Shown here: positions 1 through 12,015 of the stretch, one piece after another
How positions within the stretch are numbered: the first letter of the stretch is position 1
Layout: every line of letters starts with the position of its first letter
Notes under the pieces: generated by a model
Told to the model about the DNA's origin: nothing
Database searches by the model: none
The model's input: the letters and a program-made list of their open reading frames with translations, nothing else
Program-made: the position numbers and the translations under genes
Assembly: GCA_029844215.1 (NCBI GenBank)
Contig: CM056728.1
Span: 3,348,001-3,412,000 of the forward strand
Direction of reading: 5' to 3'
DNA from: Przewalskia tangutica
Taxonomy: Eukaryota > Streptophyta > Magnoliopsida > Solanales > Solanaceae
Length of the DNA: 64,000 nucleotides

Positions 1-67
1 TAATGGCAAAAGGTAAACTGAGGAAATAATAATTAATTATGCATTGAACGTTTAAAATGATAAACAA
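1..67. repeat. Direct repeat copy 1 (partner at 691-757)
   Basis: The first ~67 bases match 691-757 with only a few differences, so the LTR fragment between them is bracketed by a long direct repeat. That is far longer than a target-site duplication, so it reflects a local duplication or recombination between two copies of a MITE. The copy is cut by the window edge. Confidence 0.75.
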
Positions 68-83
68 ATGAGCCACCCTTATT

Positions 84-596
84 CCGGGTAGCAGCGAACC
101 ACTCAACGGTAGTATATCACACAGACTTAGCAAAAGAATTTTTTGAGATGAAGACAAAAATTCGTATTGAATGGAATTAATAAATTCTTGGAACAAATCA
201 AGAATTTATAGGTTTTGGAAGAACTGATTCTGAATGTTTGCAACCATTCAGAATAGTCACCAAAATTTTGGAGGAAAATTCGAAAAGGAAAAGGAAAACC
301 GGTCGCGGATCTTGGGTCGATCCATTTGGATTTATTTTTAATTAAATAATTAAAGAAAAGTTTGTCCAAAAAGATTATCAATTAATCGTTTGACAAATCC
401 AAATCCAAATCTGAAGCCGAGCGACGACGGCGTGGGGGGTCCTTGCCCCCTCAACCCTTCTAGCAACTAGAGAAGGTGTAATGTAATATATACACCTCTC
501 TTTCCTTCTTTTTTTCCGATGTCGGACAAAGGACCTTTTGCATCCCCTTTAATTTTCATTTCATCATTTCTCATTCACCAATATCAAAACCCAACA
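84..596 (-). mobile_element. Truncated Ty1/copia LTR fragment
   Basis: This matches the inner and 5' part of the copia LTR seen complete at 14280-15102 and 22373-23172. Shared landmarks are the block starting tagcagcgaaccactcaacg, the fttcagaatagtcacc-type block near 240-265, and the terminal caaaacccaaca at 585-596. On the minus strand it starts with TGTTGGG and is cut off before the LTR 3' end. No internal region or partner LTR is visible, so it is a remnant. Short open frames inside it are not genes. Confidence 0.85.
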
Positions 597-659
597 GACT
601 ATGCCCCGGAGGACTTACTGTACTTTTATTTATGTCTATGTTATAATATCTCTCAAACT

Positions 660-808
660 AATATTTATTCTACTTGTGCGTCAACTTCATTAATGGCAAA
701 AGGTAAATTGAGGAAATAATAATTAATTATGCATTGAACGTTTAAAATAATAAACAATTTGAGATAATTATTTTTAATAATCATGATAAATAATTTAAAA
801 CGGAGGGA
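660..808. mobile_element. Stowaway-like MITE half
   Basis: AT-rich sequence ending in aaaacggagggat near 797-808, the reverse complement of the CTCCCTCCGTTTT terminus common in plant Stowaway MITEs. The matching opposite terminus is not visible, and part of the element is duplicated at 1-67. It has no coding capacity. Confidence 0.45.
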
Positions 809-2640
809 TTATTCAGATATATTTTTTGACCATTAACTCTATTTGAAAATGACATTTAAAAACAATTTTTTGAAGTTTTTGATTTCGAGAAAATTGTGAC
901 TGTTCTGTCCAAATAATTTTTCCAAATTAATACCACGGAAAAAATGAAAAATATAGACGGCCAAAGGGGCACCAAATGTCAAACAAAAAAGAAGGCATGG
1001 GATGGGACCATTGCTTGTGGATCGCCTGAAATATATCTGAAGCCATGTGCATACATGTGGCCTTCAATTATGATAATAAGTGAAGTCATGTGTATATAAG
1101 TGTTATTTTTCTTTTTTTTTTGTCTACTTTTTGAATTTTCTCATTTCTTTTTGTCAACCCAAAAAGAGGACTATAATGTAAATGCTATTTTTTTCTTGTT
1201 TCCCAACCGAAATTTGCGCCAGGAAAGGGGGTACATAAAAAAGAGATTTCATTTATGATTCAGAATGAATACTAACCATTTATACAATTTGATTAATTCT
1301 ATCTAGGGCGGCACAAAATTTGATCCGAACCGAAAAAAAAACCGAATTGACCCTGTTTATACTGGATCGAACCAGACCGATGTCGATCGGTGCTTGGTCT
1401 AGTTTTACGAAAATTAGGTCTTGGTCGGTCCGATCCGATCGGTTTCTGCTGTTAATGCGACCTAGTTCTATTAACTTAGAGAAAATATAAGAAAATAATA
1501 AAAAGTCAAGAAAATTAAATTAATCCTCCCTCCATATTGAATAATAGGTCAACTTTCTTACTTTCTCATTGGCATTGTTTTACATCTGGATTTGTTAAAA
1601 AATTTCATCGATTTAGCTTGAAACTAAAATGTTAGGTGATGGACTTTTGAAACCCCATAACACAGAGACAACACTTGGTATAAAAGGGAGATCCTATGTT
1701 TCCGGTGGGACGATAAAGATAGAGAGAGTTGATTGAGATATAATTATTTAAGGAATTTTAATAATTAATTAGAGATTAATTAATGTGAAAATAATTAATA
1801 CAACGACGCTCGTGTCATACCTGTAAATTTTTTGATAGTCATTTCCTGAAGGAAAACCTGACTTATAGAGTTATAAAAGTGATTATTCTGAATAGTCATC
1901 TGACCTTATTTATAGAGTTACAAAAGTGATTATTCTGAATAGTCATCTCCATTAAGTTCAAATTTTAAATAAAATATGAAAATACAAAGATTTTATATTT
2001 AAAGCCTTCAAACTCATTTTGTCTTTGGTTGCGGGACAATCCCACTTCATATATACTACAAACTATCTAACAAATATTTGAACTACGTGATATTCTAATT
2101 GAACACCTTGACACATATTAGACAAAATACTTTTGGAGGAAAAAAAGTGTATTCGGATAATTAATTAAAAAGTACTTTATCACTATTAGAATAATAATTT
2201 ATGCTTGATTAAGATTTGGAAAGTGATTAATTAAAAAGTACTTTGTTACTACTCAAAAATATTTATGGCTGTTCTAACTTCTAAAAGCTTGTTCAAGCCC
2301 ATTAACTCCTCAAAATAATGATGTATTTGATAAAACAAGTGTTAATAAGAAGTTTGTTGGAATGACTAAAATATCCTTGTATCTTTTTGCCAAAATCACA
2401 AATTTAAAAGCATTCCATTAATACAACGGAGGAACGATTGATATATAGTGAAGAGAAAGTTAGGTGTTTGAGAAAGATATTTTAAAAATTAAAAGTAATA
2501 TTAATAAAAATAAAATAATAAAATACTTGATCAAATTAAAAGTAGCTTATAAGCTATAAAGTTATAAATTAGAGATCACCAATTTATGATATTTGGCTGA
2601 TTTTAACTTATACGCACTTTGATATTTTACCAAACGCGTT
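809..2640. other. Intergenic, no gene recognised
   Basis: AT-rich sequence without a supportable gene. It holds small repeat traces. A gatccgaaccg-type low-complexity patch lies at about 1318-1450. A Stowaway-like terminus (cctccctccatattga) starts near 1526. A direct duplication of ~40 bp around 1868-1948 contains gattattctgaatagtcatc twice. A shorter duplication of taattaaaaagtacttt lies near 2160 and 2227. A tataaaag motif at 1678 could be an old LTR promoter, but nothing confirms it. Confidence 0.6.
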
Positions 2641-2665
2641 AATAAGCTAAAAAGTGTTTGTAAAT

Positions 2666-2893
2666 TAAAAAAATTGTTGTGAAAGGCACTTGGCTTCTTC
2701 TTCAGTGCGCAGTAAACCGATTGTATGATAACACGCCGAATACGTCGGTAGGTTAAACCACACTTGGTCAGTGTGAGTTTCCTGGCGAAGGCGGTCGGGC
2801 GTTCTGCCAGGGTTTGAACTTGTGACAAACTCTCACACCACGTGATGAGGATCCTCTGCGCCCAGACTGGAGTGCAGGACTTCGGATCTTGTA
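2666..2893 (-). mobile_element. Possible tRNA-derived SINE
   Basis: Read on the minus strand, a moderately GC-rich ~225-bp block contains gttcaaaccc, a good RNA polymerase III B-box match, and ends in an A/T-rich tail. Both sides carry ttgtaaat-like sequence (about 2657-2667 and 2889-2900), which could be the target duplication. The block stands out in GC from its AT-rich surroundings. The A box is not convincing and I do not recognise the family, so this is tentative. Confidence 0.4.
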
Positions 2894-3351
2894 AATAAAT
2901 TTAACCAGTTTATAAGCATAGCTAAACATCCATAAATATTTTCTTTAGCATTATTAACTTTTTAAAAGTCTGGTCAAATACGATCAAGTTCAAACTTTTA
3001 AATATATTTATTTACCTCATCGTTATGGTCTAAATCTCTTATTCGATTTTCCATTATTGTGATCCAAATTACCTTTTCAAAATTTTAACCAAAGAAGAGT
3101 GCACATGGAGATTGAGAGAAAATCGGTGGATCCAAATTTTTCAATGTCTAAATCTCTTTGTATTTAATGTGACATTGGTTGGCCACATTACAAGAAATCA
3201 GGTTTCTTGTGACGACTTTTAATAAGCTTATCTTTTTTATTTAGTGTAACATTAATACACTTGTTGGCCACATTATAAGAAATCAAATATTTTGAGACGA
3301 CTTTTAATATAGATAAGTGTAATGCGGCGACCGTCCAAGTCACCAAAGGTT

Positions 3352-3465
3352 CAATTTCTTGATATTATAGATTATAGAATAGTATTGTGATAAAGCGATC
3401 TATGAGATCAATTTCTTGATATTATAGATTATAGAATAGTATTGTGATAAGGCGGTTATGAGTTC
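3352..3465. repeat. Tandem duplication of ~57 bp
   Basis: The block starting caatttcttgatattata occurs at 3352 and again at 3409, nearly identical through agtattgtgataa. It is a simple two-copy tandem repeat in non-coding DNA. Confidence 0.85.
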
Positions 3466-3940
3466 AAGCCGTTATTTTATTTATTTTACTTTTAGGTAAA
3501 GAGTTATATACATTTTTTTATTAAACAATATTTAGAATATATAATTTATGTAGAATTATATACAAATGTTTATTAATATATAACCGTTAATAACTGAAAG
3601 AAATAATTTCTTGATTATTTTCATTAATTGAAGAACAATATATACACTTTACATAATAGGAGAATCTTATTCCTATTCTACTCATAAAACATTATTTTAT
3701 TTGGAGACTAACTATACAATTAAGGTAAGTGTACAAGACTAATTATGATACAAAACAAATATACAATATATACTAAAAATTTGCCCTAACATGTCACTGG
3801 CCGAGACGGGCTGTTGGGCCATATACAAAAATCTGCGATGATATGTATTCTATATACACATGTATATTGTTTATATAGAAAAGAGTCGGCTGGGTAAGCA
3901 AGATCAAGAGATACCCCGGGAAAAGCAACGGCTTTCGCGC

Positions 3941-3985
3941 TAGTGCGTTCATCCGCTGCTTGTTGCGCAACGGATGAGCGCACTA
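3941..3985. repeat. Foldback with 15-bp arms
   Basis: Left arm tagtgcgttcatccg (3941-3955) and right arm cggatgagcgcacta (3971-3985) are complementary at 14 of 15 positions around a 15-nt loop. The flank is GC-rich compared with its surroundings. It could be the end of an unrecognised mobile element. Confidence 0.8.
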
Positions 3986-4134
3986 TATTTAACTAAAACA
4001 TTTTAAACGAATTATATGAAACTATCTCATTGAATTATTACAATTTATATCATGTTATTTTTTGTTAGTGCCTTTTGATTCCCTTTGTTGAAATAGTATA
4101 TCATCCCATCACGTATGCAAATTCCTTTAAGCTC

Positions 4135-7133
4135 GATCGGGTTTGGCGGGGGTCGCGGGTCGGAGTGAGAGAAGTAAGGAAGGGCGGGACCATACCATGT
4201 CGATCCGTTTTTTTTTAATTTTTCACTAAATTAAAAATAATAAATTACTAAGTACTAACAAAGTAACATTAAGTATAACATATACTTGTCATATTATAGA
4301 CTTATAGTATTATAATTTATAATATATTTATAAAGTATAAAGTATAAACTATAAACTATAAAGTATAAACTATAAAGTATAAAGTATAAAGTTATAATTT
4401 ATAAACTAAATAATTAAACAAAGACAAGAATAGTGTAAAAAAACATCCTTTTGTGCCTTTTATATTATTAATTTCATTGAAATATCAAATATACAAGATT
4501 CAAAATTACATTGTAGTGTCTTATTGAAAAAATTGCAAAAGAGTGAAAGACATAGAAAAATTTAAAAATTGCAATGAAATAAATTACCAATTTGAAAATA
4601 TTTTTCTAATTTCTTTATAATTTCTTGTGGTTCTTGGTTGGAATTGGTATATCTTGATCAAATTGTTCCACGCCGCTACTCATGCCTTGAGATAAAATGT
4701 CGTTGTAGTTGTCGTCATCTTCGTTAATCTCCTCCTTCCGCTCATCTCACGAATAATCTGCCATCTCAGTCTCGGCTAATGAGTGTCTGTGCTCTCTATT
4801 TGAAATCAAAAGCGCTTTGAGAAGCGAATGTTCAAAATATCTCGCCATCATTGAAAGTGTCGGAAATGTCTTCTCATTCGCTCAATATTTCAAGTCTTCC
4901 TCTTCATTGATAAGCGCGTAAGGTAAATTACCTGCAAAACAAAAACATCGAACTCACTAATTTGGTTATGCCCGCAGCACCGCACCCACCGTTTATTTAC
5001 GAGGCTTTCAATAGAATTAATATTAGGCCTAAACCGCTTGTCGTTTTTAGGTTGTGTTGAAGAAGAAGATGATACAAAAGTCGGTTGGTTACTAGCACTT
5101 TCTTCGTAATGCCGATATACTTTTGCATTCATCTTCTACGCTATTCAACACTTCTAGCGTTAGTTCAATGTGGTTCAACATTTAAATTTTTGGGAGTTGG
5201 AGGTGGTAGTGCGTCCATACATGTATATATATTTTCAATAAGACTTTTACAACCCTCTACTTTAATAGTCGGGTTTAATACGACCAATAATATAAATAGG
5301 GAATAGGAATAAAATATTTTTAATTTCATAAACATTTTTTAATAATAAAGTGTTTTCCATATATTCTTTAAGAAGTAAAAATATTATAGCTATATAAAAC
5401 AACATAGTTGAAATAGTAGGATAATATAAAGTAGAAAATTCTTTTGTTGCTCGTTGAAAATTTTCTAAAAATACAATAAGTTCTCTAATTTTCTCCCAAT
5501 CGTCCACAATCATATCATTTGGATTTTGATTATGGGCGTTAAAAAATAAAGTAATAGGTTTTCTATAGTCATAAGCAACAACTAGTTGGTCATATAAAGA
5601 ATTCCACCTAGTTGGTACTTCTTCGAATTTTTACGTAAGATAGTCCACAATCGTGGCAAGTTTTTATATTCTTTTCTTTGTTGAATTCTATTATTTTTAA
5701 AAATAAAGTGTATAGCAAATTGTATTTTTCAAGAATATCTTGAAAAAGTGAAAGACCATCATTTACAACTAAGTTATAAATATGGCACATTTGATATGAA
5801 AATGTTTTGGAAAAGACGAGTTAAAACATTTCTTAAAATACTAATAGCGAATTGTTAGAAGATGCATTATCTAATGTAATACTCATAACTTTATCGGTTA
5901 TTAAAGTAATAATCGTATGAATAAATATTTTAAATAAACTCACCAAAGGTGCCTACTATCTATATATCTATATGCTAAAATCGTTTTTGCATAGACCATT
6001 TATAATCTATCGATGACGTTAAATAATCATGGCGTTAGTACTACGACTATATCGAAGTTAAAGCAACTTTGCAATTTAAATGATATAATGCATAACGTAA
6101 ATATTGTTGATATTCATGTGCAAATTTAAATACATCTCTTTTAACGATTGATCTAGGAAAACCTTTATAAGCGAGGATTATACATATCTCTAATATAATG
6201 AATAAAACCAGAGATTCGGGGAAATGAAAAAGGCAAACCCTCCACAAAGAACTAATTTTGCTAGTGCTTCCCTATCTTTATGTTTATCATATTTCAACTC
6301 CCGTCATAGGGTTAATTTGACCTTCTCTGTGAACCTTGTCCCGACGTTTGTTCACATTTTTCAATCATGTATTGGGCATGCAAGGCTTTGTGTTTTGCTG
6401 TCTTCCTAAACTTTAAAAGAATAAACATTTTTACAAGTTTTACATACACTTGATTAGCTACGCTGTCAAAATATTTTCATACAACCGATTTTAATGGTCG
6501 TTTTCATAGTAGGGGATAGGAGGCATTTCACTAGTGGGTGTATCATCATCTTCATTAATAGGTGTATCATCAACTAGAGTGTCATCTAAATTAAAATCTT
6601 CTTGATTTCGGGATAATCATTTGTGTCAAGATCATATGGTATTTCAGAAACATTTGGGATCTATAAAATCATCTTGTCTAGGAATAACTGGAACAGAATA
6701 CTGTAAGTACCTTTATTACCACCTACTGAAGATGCCTCTTAGTCCTTTCATTTTAATTATGCTAATAAATAGTTAAAGATAATGAAATTAAATGTGCTAA
6801 ATGAAATAAAGACAAAATAATAATTTAATGAGAACGATAATCGAAGGTTGAAAATTGAAACTTTGCTCGATAGATAATCCTCAGTTGCAACTTCACTCCC
6901 GATTCTCAAATTAATAAATAGATTGAATATGTAGACAATGTTGTATAGAATTAGAGATTGATTGAGAGATTAGAGAGTAGAAAGATTTGTGAAAATAATA
7001 AGAAGAGGAATGAGGTATTTATAGGGGTTAAAAATAAATATAAAGGGGGTAGGGGTTGGGGAGAGGAGGCCTAAAATGGAATGTAAAATGGCTATTTTGT
7101 TTGGGCGGGAGTCGGGTCGGCCCGCCAGCCCTA
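4135..7133 (-). mobile_element. Decayed hAT transposon
   Basis: Both ends are rich in gggtcgg/ggcggg sequence in inverted orientation: gatcgggtttggcggg at the left and ggcccgccagcccta at the right. The flanks ttaagctc (4127-4134) and gaaagctc (7134-7141) agree at 6 of 8 bases, consistent with an aged 8-bp hAT target duplication. Between them the minus strand holds transposase fragments in the expected order. The element is old and immobile by its own protein. Confidence 0.75.
4640..6700 (-). pseudogene. hAT transposase remnant
   Basis: Fragments appear in order on the minus strand. An acidic N-terminal segment lies near 6690-6500, followed by a BED-type zinc-finger start (CKTCKNVYSFK) near 6440. 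The CHIYNLVVNDGL block, part of the hAT catalytic core, lies near 5790. DDWEKIRELIVFLENF with an FSTLYYPT-like stretch lies near 5510-5380. The hAT C-terminal dimerisation region lies near 4900-4790 (NEEEDLKY, then a stop where Trp is expected, then FPTLSMMAR). Frames change repeatedly, parts of the core are missing, and several stops are present. The family normally encodes a nuclear DDE transposase of about 650-700 residues; this copy cannot make one. Confidence 0.8.
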
Positions 7134-7204
7134 GAAAGCTCTCATTGCTTACTGTACTTAATTATTCTCTTATATTTAATTATGCAGGCATGGTCAACAT
7201 TTGG

Positions 7205-8060
7205 ATAACTTAATGAGGTGAGTAGTATTGCAATTTGCCATGTATAAGTTGACTAAATATTAATGCTTCTCCTGTGCCTATTCCGACAATTACGTTGCAC
7301 ATGGTTTGTACTTTTTCTTTTGTTTTGATTTTCATGTAGCGTTGGGACTTTGTATTTATATTGGAGCTCAACTAATTTGAATTCACGTCTCATAAAACTC
7401 ATTCCGGAAATCACTTTCTACCAATAATTTTTTTATACTCAGAGTTTGAAACCGGCACATGATTTGTACTCCAATCTTTTTCAACTTTCTTTTTACCTGT
7501 TATATATTTTATTACTTTAAAAGTCGTTTTCTAGTTGATTAGAGTTGTGTATGTATTAATAACATAGATATATTAGTTATGAGAGAATATTTTATGCATG
7601 ATTTAGTCATTCACGTATTAGTTATTTCATATTTTATCCTGCATAAAGTAATACATAAATTCTCTTCGTCCCAATTAGTTTGAAAGTTGATCAGTTTGAG
7701 AGTTAAACAACTTTTTCTTTGACTTAATTTTAAATATAAATTCTTCGAGTATTTTATAATAAAATTTACATATTTAAAAATTAAATTAAAAGTATTATAA
7801 GTTTGCATAATTAATAATTCACAACATATGAAAATAGTTGAAGAAAATCATATTCAAAGAAAGAGTTGTTTGACTTTCAAACTAGTAAACCTTCAAACAA
7901 ATTGGAATAGAGAGAGTATTAGGTATGTCGGTTTCTAAATTGAAAACTATACATCATATTAGGTGTATATAGCAAAAAAGATGTTATCGAACATGATATA
8001 TTTATATATAATTAAATACATGAATAAATTAGCTCCTAATCAACGATCAATTACCACCCG
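7205..8060. repeat. Tandem segment copy 1 (with MITE)
   Basis: This segment and the one at 8085-8277 plus 13684-13945 are diverged copies of the same sequence. Shared blocks include atgtataagttgactaaat, cgttgcacatggtttgtact/ccttgcacatggtttgtact, aagtcgttttctagttga/aggtcgtttgatagttga, a ttattt(c)tatcctgcataaa block, and catgaataaattagctcctaatcaac. Copy 1 carries a MITE and copy 2 carries the CACTA element. No gene is visible in either copy. Confidence 0.7.
7662..7916. mobile_element. Stowaway-like MITE
   Basis: A ~255-bp AT-rich element with imperfect terminal inverted repeats: left ctcttcgtcccaattagttt, right aaattggaatagagag read in reverse. It is followed by TA at 7917-7918. The paired tandem copy near 13790 lacks it, showing that it inserted after the duplication. 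No coding capacity. Confidence 0.7.
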
Positions 8061-8084
8061 TTAGTGTGGATAAATATTTGTTTA

Positions 8085-8277
8085 ATAAGCTGATCAGTAG
8101 TGTTGCATCTTGCGATGTATAAGTTGACTAAATACTCCGATAACTACGCTGTCCTTGCACATGGTTTGTACTTTGTACTGCCAAGCCTTTTTAGCTCTTT
8201 ATACATTTTAAGTATAAGTATTACGTTAGAGGTCGTTTGATAGTTGACCAAAATTATGCAGATAATAGTAACGAGAT
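8085..8277. repeat. Tandem segment copy 2, left part
   Basis: Left part of the second tandem copy, interrupted at gat (8275-8277) by the CACTA element; it resumes at 13684. Confidence 0.7.
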
Positions 8278-8289
8278 CACTCCTACATA

Positions 8290-8335
8290 AAAGTGCTTTT
8301 TTAAGGTTTGCATAGCGCTTAAAAAAGCGCTATTC
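8290..8335. repeat. CACTA subterminal repeats, left
   Basis: Contains gcatagcgcttaaaaaagcg as an inverted pair of the tagcgctt motif, just inside the left terminus. Confidence 0.7.
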
Positions 8336-8889
8336 AATCTGGGTTTTTTTTACTTTTTTTTTTTTTAATAATATTCCTGTTTTTCACCTAATAAATAAAA
8401 TATAAAAAAGATAACAAAAAGAATACTCATTCAAAATATAATATAATATAATCATTCGCATAAAACATAATAATATATTTAAAATAGTATCTCAATCATT
8501 AGTAGCTTACAATCATTAACTAATATCAATACGACATAGGCAACAATTACATCAAAATACTAACTAATAGCTTCAACCTTCCATTTTTTTTTTTGAGGAA
8601 TCGATTGTACAAGTAGCCTGCCCAATTAATTCGAAAATTATTTATTTTGCTTGGATGATAAACTTTGAGTGGTGAACTATGAACAAACTGCAAAACATAG
8701 ATGTTACAAAAATATAGTTAGAATAGAAACGTCCAATAAATAAACATACTTACACAAATAACCTCATACAAATATAGAACTTGCCTTATTTACATTGTGT
8801 AGGTTAGATAATCGTCAAGATGAAAGTTTTGATTACTATAACTAATAAGCCTAGAGAGATGAGTATAAAATGAAGATCGATATACTTAC

Positions 8890-9718
8890 ATAAAGAGGAA
8901 TACTTATATCACCCGAACTCAATATATCCTCAATGAAACAGCAAATATAATGACCACAATGAATGCTATCGATCTGCCTTGGACACTATGGAAAATAACG
9001 TCCAATATTAATCTATTATCATATCTTATATATAACAATTTTCAAAATTGTAAAGTAAATACCTGAATATTTGACCAACTGAATCTATTGTATGCCGCAT
9101 TACTGAGACTAACACCTCGAAGAGTCTGATACCCTAACATACCCCTATTTTGTTTAAAGTAAACAATATTATACACATGTATATATATAAATTAGTAATG
9201 TAAAAAAATTGATGAACTAATTACCTTTCAATAAAGTTTTTCAAATCCGGACGTTGTGAATAGCTGCATTTCGGAGCTGGATCCATAAAGTATATCATAT
9301 CCGTTTGGGTATTGATACCAACCAATACCCAATGTGAACTGCATTATATTTGAAAGGTTCATTGTATTATCAATTCATTTACAATATATGTGGCTTTGTA
9401 ATGTCTAATACAATAATCATGAGAAAAGAGTACTTGAGTAAATTATGAAAACTCAATTAAGATAATGTCAAGTAAAAGCATGTCTAGTAGGCTAGAAATA
9501 AATGAAGACAACATATAATAATTAAATATTATGTTAAAACTCACCCAACATTATGCGGCACCAATAATAGATGGTTTTTTCCTTCATACTTGAGCAGACA
9601 TTCAACCAAATGATTGGACGCTATAGCACTACCTATCATGGGCGCAAAATGGGGCGACACAAAAGAAAACTTGTTGGCCAGCTCGACATTCTCGGAAAGA
9701 TAAACTTCACTCAAATAC
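8890..9718 (-). CDS. Ulp1/C48 cysteine peptidase domain, 4 exons
   Basis: Part of the CACTA-encoded protein; Ulp1-like C48 domains are known in some plant CACTA and Mutator-like elements. Exons read on the minus strand are 9718-9545, 9338-9225, 9144-9063 and 8985-8890. Each intron has GT and AG ends and the phases join without a stop. The catalytic set is visible: His in GSHWVLVGINT (exon 2), Asp in YFMDPAP (exon 2), Gln in CPRQIDS and Cys in IHCGHY (exon 4). A GT donor after 8890 suggests a further exon; its acceptor and the true stop are unclear. The start of the first exon is also approximate, and upstream exons probably lie beyond the LTR insertion. In other proteins this fold cleaves SUMO-like conjugates; its role in the transposon is unknown. 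Intact splicing and triad suggest a recently functional reading frame. Confidence 0.75.
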
Positions 9719-9924
9719 CTTAAACAATGCATAATACATAAGTTTGAATAGCAGAAACTCAAGTGTAGTAGCAGCTCATATTAAATGGAGCAACTATTTT
9801 TTCAATACATCAGAGTATGCCATCAATTCATCTCAAGATGCAACGATCTCATTAGAATATCAACTCATGTGTAGTATTTGACATAACATGGCAGCAACTA
9901 TTTTCAATCAAGAGAAGTGTATGT

Positions 9925-11900
9925 TGTTGACACCCAATTTTGACTCTGTCGTCCAATCATTAACTATAAAATTACACTAATTTTTTTTTAAATAATTTTT
10001 TAATAATAATACGCAATAATAAAACATAATACATGCACAAATAAGCATTCTCATAACGACATCGCATTTATAAAGCATTAAATACTAATTACATAATACG
10101 TCCAATTTAATATTTTAACACCGTAAATAATTTTTAAGGGATCTGTAACATGCACAAACGCGTAAATACATAAATAAGTAATTCAATAATGACATTCTAA
10201 GCACTCCATAAATATTAGGTCCGCATTTAACATTTTAATAATGATAAATACATAAATAAATAAATAATTTAATAATGACGTCGCACCAAACATTCCTTAA
10301 AATTATATCCACATTTATTAATGCCTAAAGCAATTTCATAAGCAATTGAAACCCCCCATTAATTTAATTTTAATTTAACATCGCAAAGTATGCACAATAA
10401 ATAAACAATTTAATAATGACGTCGCATTCATAAAAGCATTAAGCATTCCTTAAATATTATATCCGCATACTTAAAATTAATTTTATTTAAACCCGTTTCA
10501 TTCCCCACTAAAATCTAACATTTAAAAACTAAATCCCTTAAGTTTCTACCCAAACTTTAATTACCGGCCCAAACACACCAGCCCACTCCCATTCTCGTCC
10601 AAGCCCCATCCCTTTAACCATCATCCCAAAATACTCTAAACCTAAATCACACAAACCCAACATATCTAAACCTAAAATGAGCAGCCTCCACCATCAAAAT
10701 ACCCATCTTCTTACCATAACTTTTTAAGTACCCATTCGCGCACCATTAGGCTCTCATGTCCTCTGAATTGAATGTATGTTTGTTGGCACTTAACCATCAA
10801 AATGTGTCTGTAATAGCACATAATATCTTTTAAGCTTATACCGTGTCATACGTTTTGGGTTTATGCAAATATGTCATTTTTAATTGCATTATTAATATGG
10901 TTTGAGTGCATACTAATCCTTATTTCTTTCTTATTTTACATGAACTGCAATGCATGGGAGCAAATGAAGAGTCTCGATACGAGACTCATCACGCCTCTTA
11001 TCAGTTGAAGACTCGCATCTACATCTACTGCATCTCTCTATCCTCGTCAGAAATTCCAAGCAACAGGCGAATAGCATCGCCATCCCTCGAGTCTATTATT
11101 TGATTCCTATCCCGCCCCCATTTATTTATTGTAAATTAATTGTCTAACGCTACATTAATTAGCATAACACTTAGAATAGTTAGACCTTGAATCATCAGAT
11201 TAGTAAGTAGTTTGACATTAGAGATTTACTTCCTCCTTAAGTTAAATATTCTAGGTTTGCCATACATTGCTTAAGTCACATTAAACAACCTAATAATTTT
11301 CACTTGCATAACCCTTCACGTAGCTGAAGAATTATTTGTTATCAAAACTCCTAACACAAGAAAGCTTTCTTATTAGCATCCATGTAGAAAATCATTTTAG
11401 GCACTTTACATGCTAGACTTATTTCAAAACATGCATTTTCTTAACGTAATAATAACCTAGGTTTGATCGGACAATCGCAAGTTAGCGGATCTTAGAGGAT
11501 GTCTAACTCCTTCCCTCTAGATTGATAAAGAACCTTGCCCAGAATCTCACATATTTTAGCAGACAATTAAATAGAGTTAGTGTCGACTTTACCTAGTTGA
11601 CATTTAGGTGTCTTAATTCACCCAAACTAATTAGGTGGCGACTCCGCGAACCCTTTAGCACCCCTTTAGCATTTTAGCACCTTTTAGCATTATTTTTAGC
11701 ATTTTTATTTTTCTAACATCTTAAAAGGCAGGAGTGGAAATGTTGCAATCGAAAAAGGGCGTGACAGAAATGACGACTCCGCTGGCCCTTTAGCACCCCT
11801 TTAGCATTTAGCACCTTTTAGCATTATTTTTAGCATTTTTATTTTTCTAACATCTTAGAAGGCAGGAGTGGAAATGTCGCGGTCGAAAAATGGCGTGACA
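9925..11900 (+). mobile_element. Tat-like Ty3 LTR remnant inside CACTA
   Basis: Begins tgttgacacccaattttgac, the same start as the LTRs at 30834 and 39770, and ends ggcgtgaca at 11900. It is flanked by a perfect 5-bp duplication tatgt (9920-9924 and 11901-11905). The first LTR end is at 11766, followed by primer-site-like tgacgactccgctgg, and then a second copy of the LTR tail (about 11785-11900). It is therefore one LTR plus a scrap of leader joined to the end of the other LTR. The body was lost by deletion, probably through short repeats of the ccctttagcac type. No coding sequence remains. Confidence 0.9.
10966..10990 (+). other. LTR hairpin GAGTCTC/GAGACTC
   Basis: gagtctcg (10969-10976), loop ata, cgagactc (10980-10987), with a further tga/tca pairing outside an A-A mismatch. 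The same stem with a different loop occurs at 33796-33814 and 42772-42790 in the related LTRs. Confidence 0.75.
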
Positions 11901-12015
11901 TATGTTCCTTTAAAACAATAGCAACCATTTTCAGTGACATATGAGTAGTTGACATCAATATGTACCAATAAATTAGTGTAACATCTGTTCTTTATGTAAA
12001 AAGGGTAGTAGCCAG

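Larger units (their letters stand above)
2894..4134. other. Intergenic, no gene recognised
   Basis: AT-rich DNA with no supportable gene. Around 3185 and 3270, two related stretches contain cacattacaagaaatca followed by ttttgagacgac-like sequence; these resemble degraded CACTA-type termini. The tandem duplication and the foldback inside this interval are listed separately. Confidence 0.6.

Noticed and set aside
84..596. Solo LTR at the window start
   Set aside because: It lacks the LTR 3' end and has no 5-bp duplication, so it is a truncated fragment.
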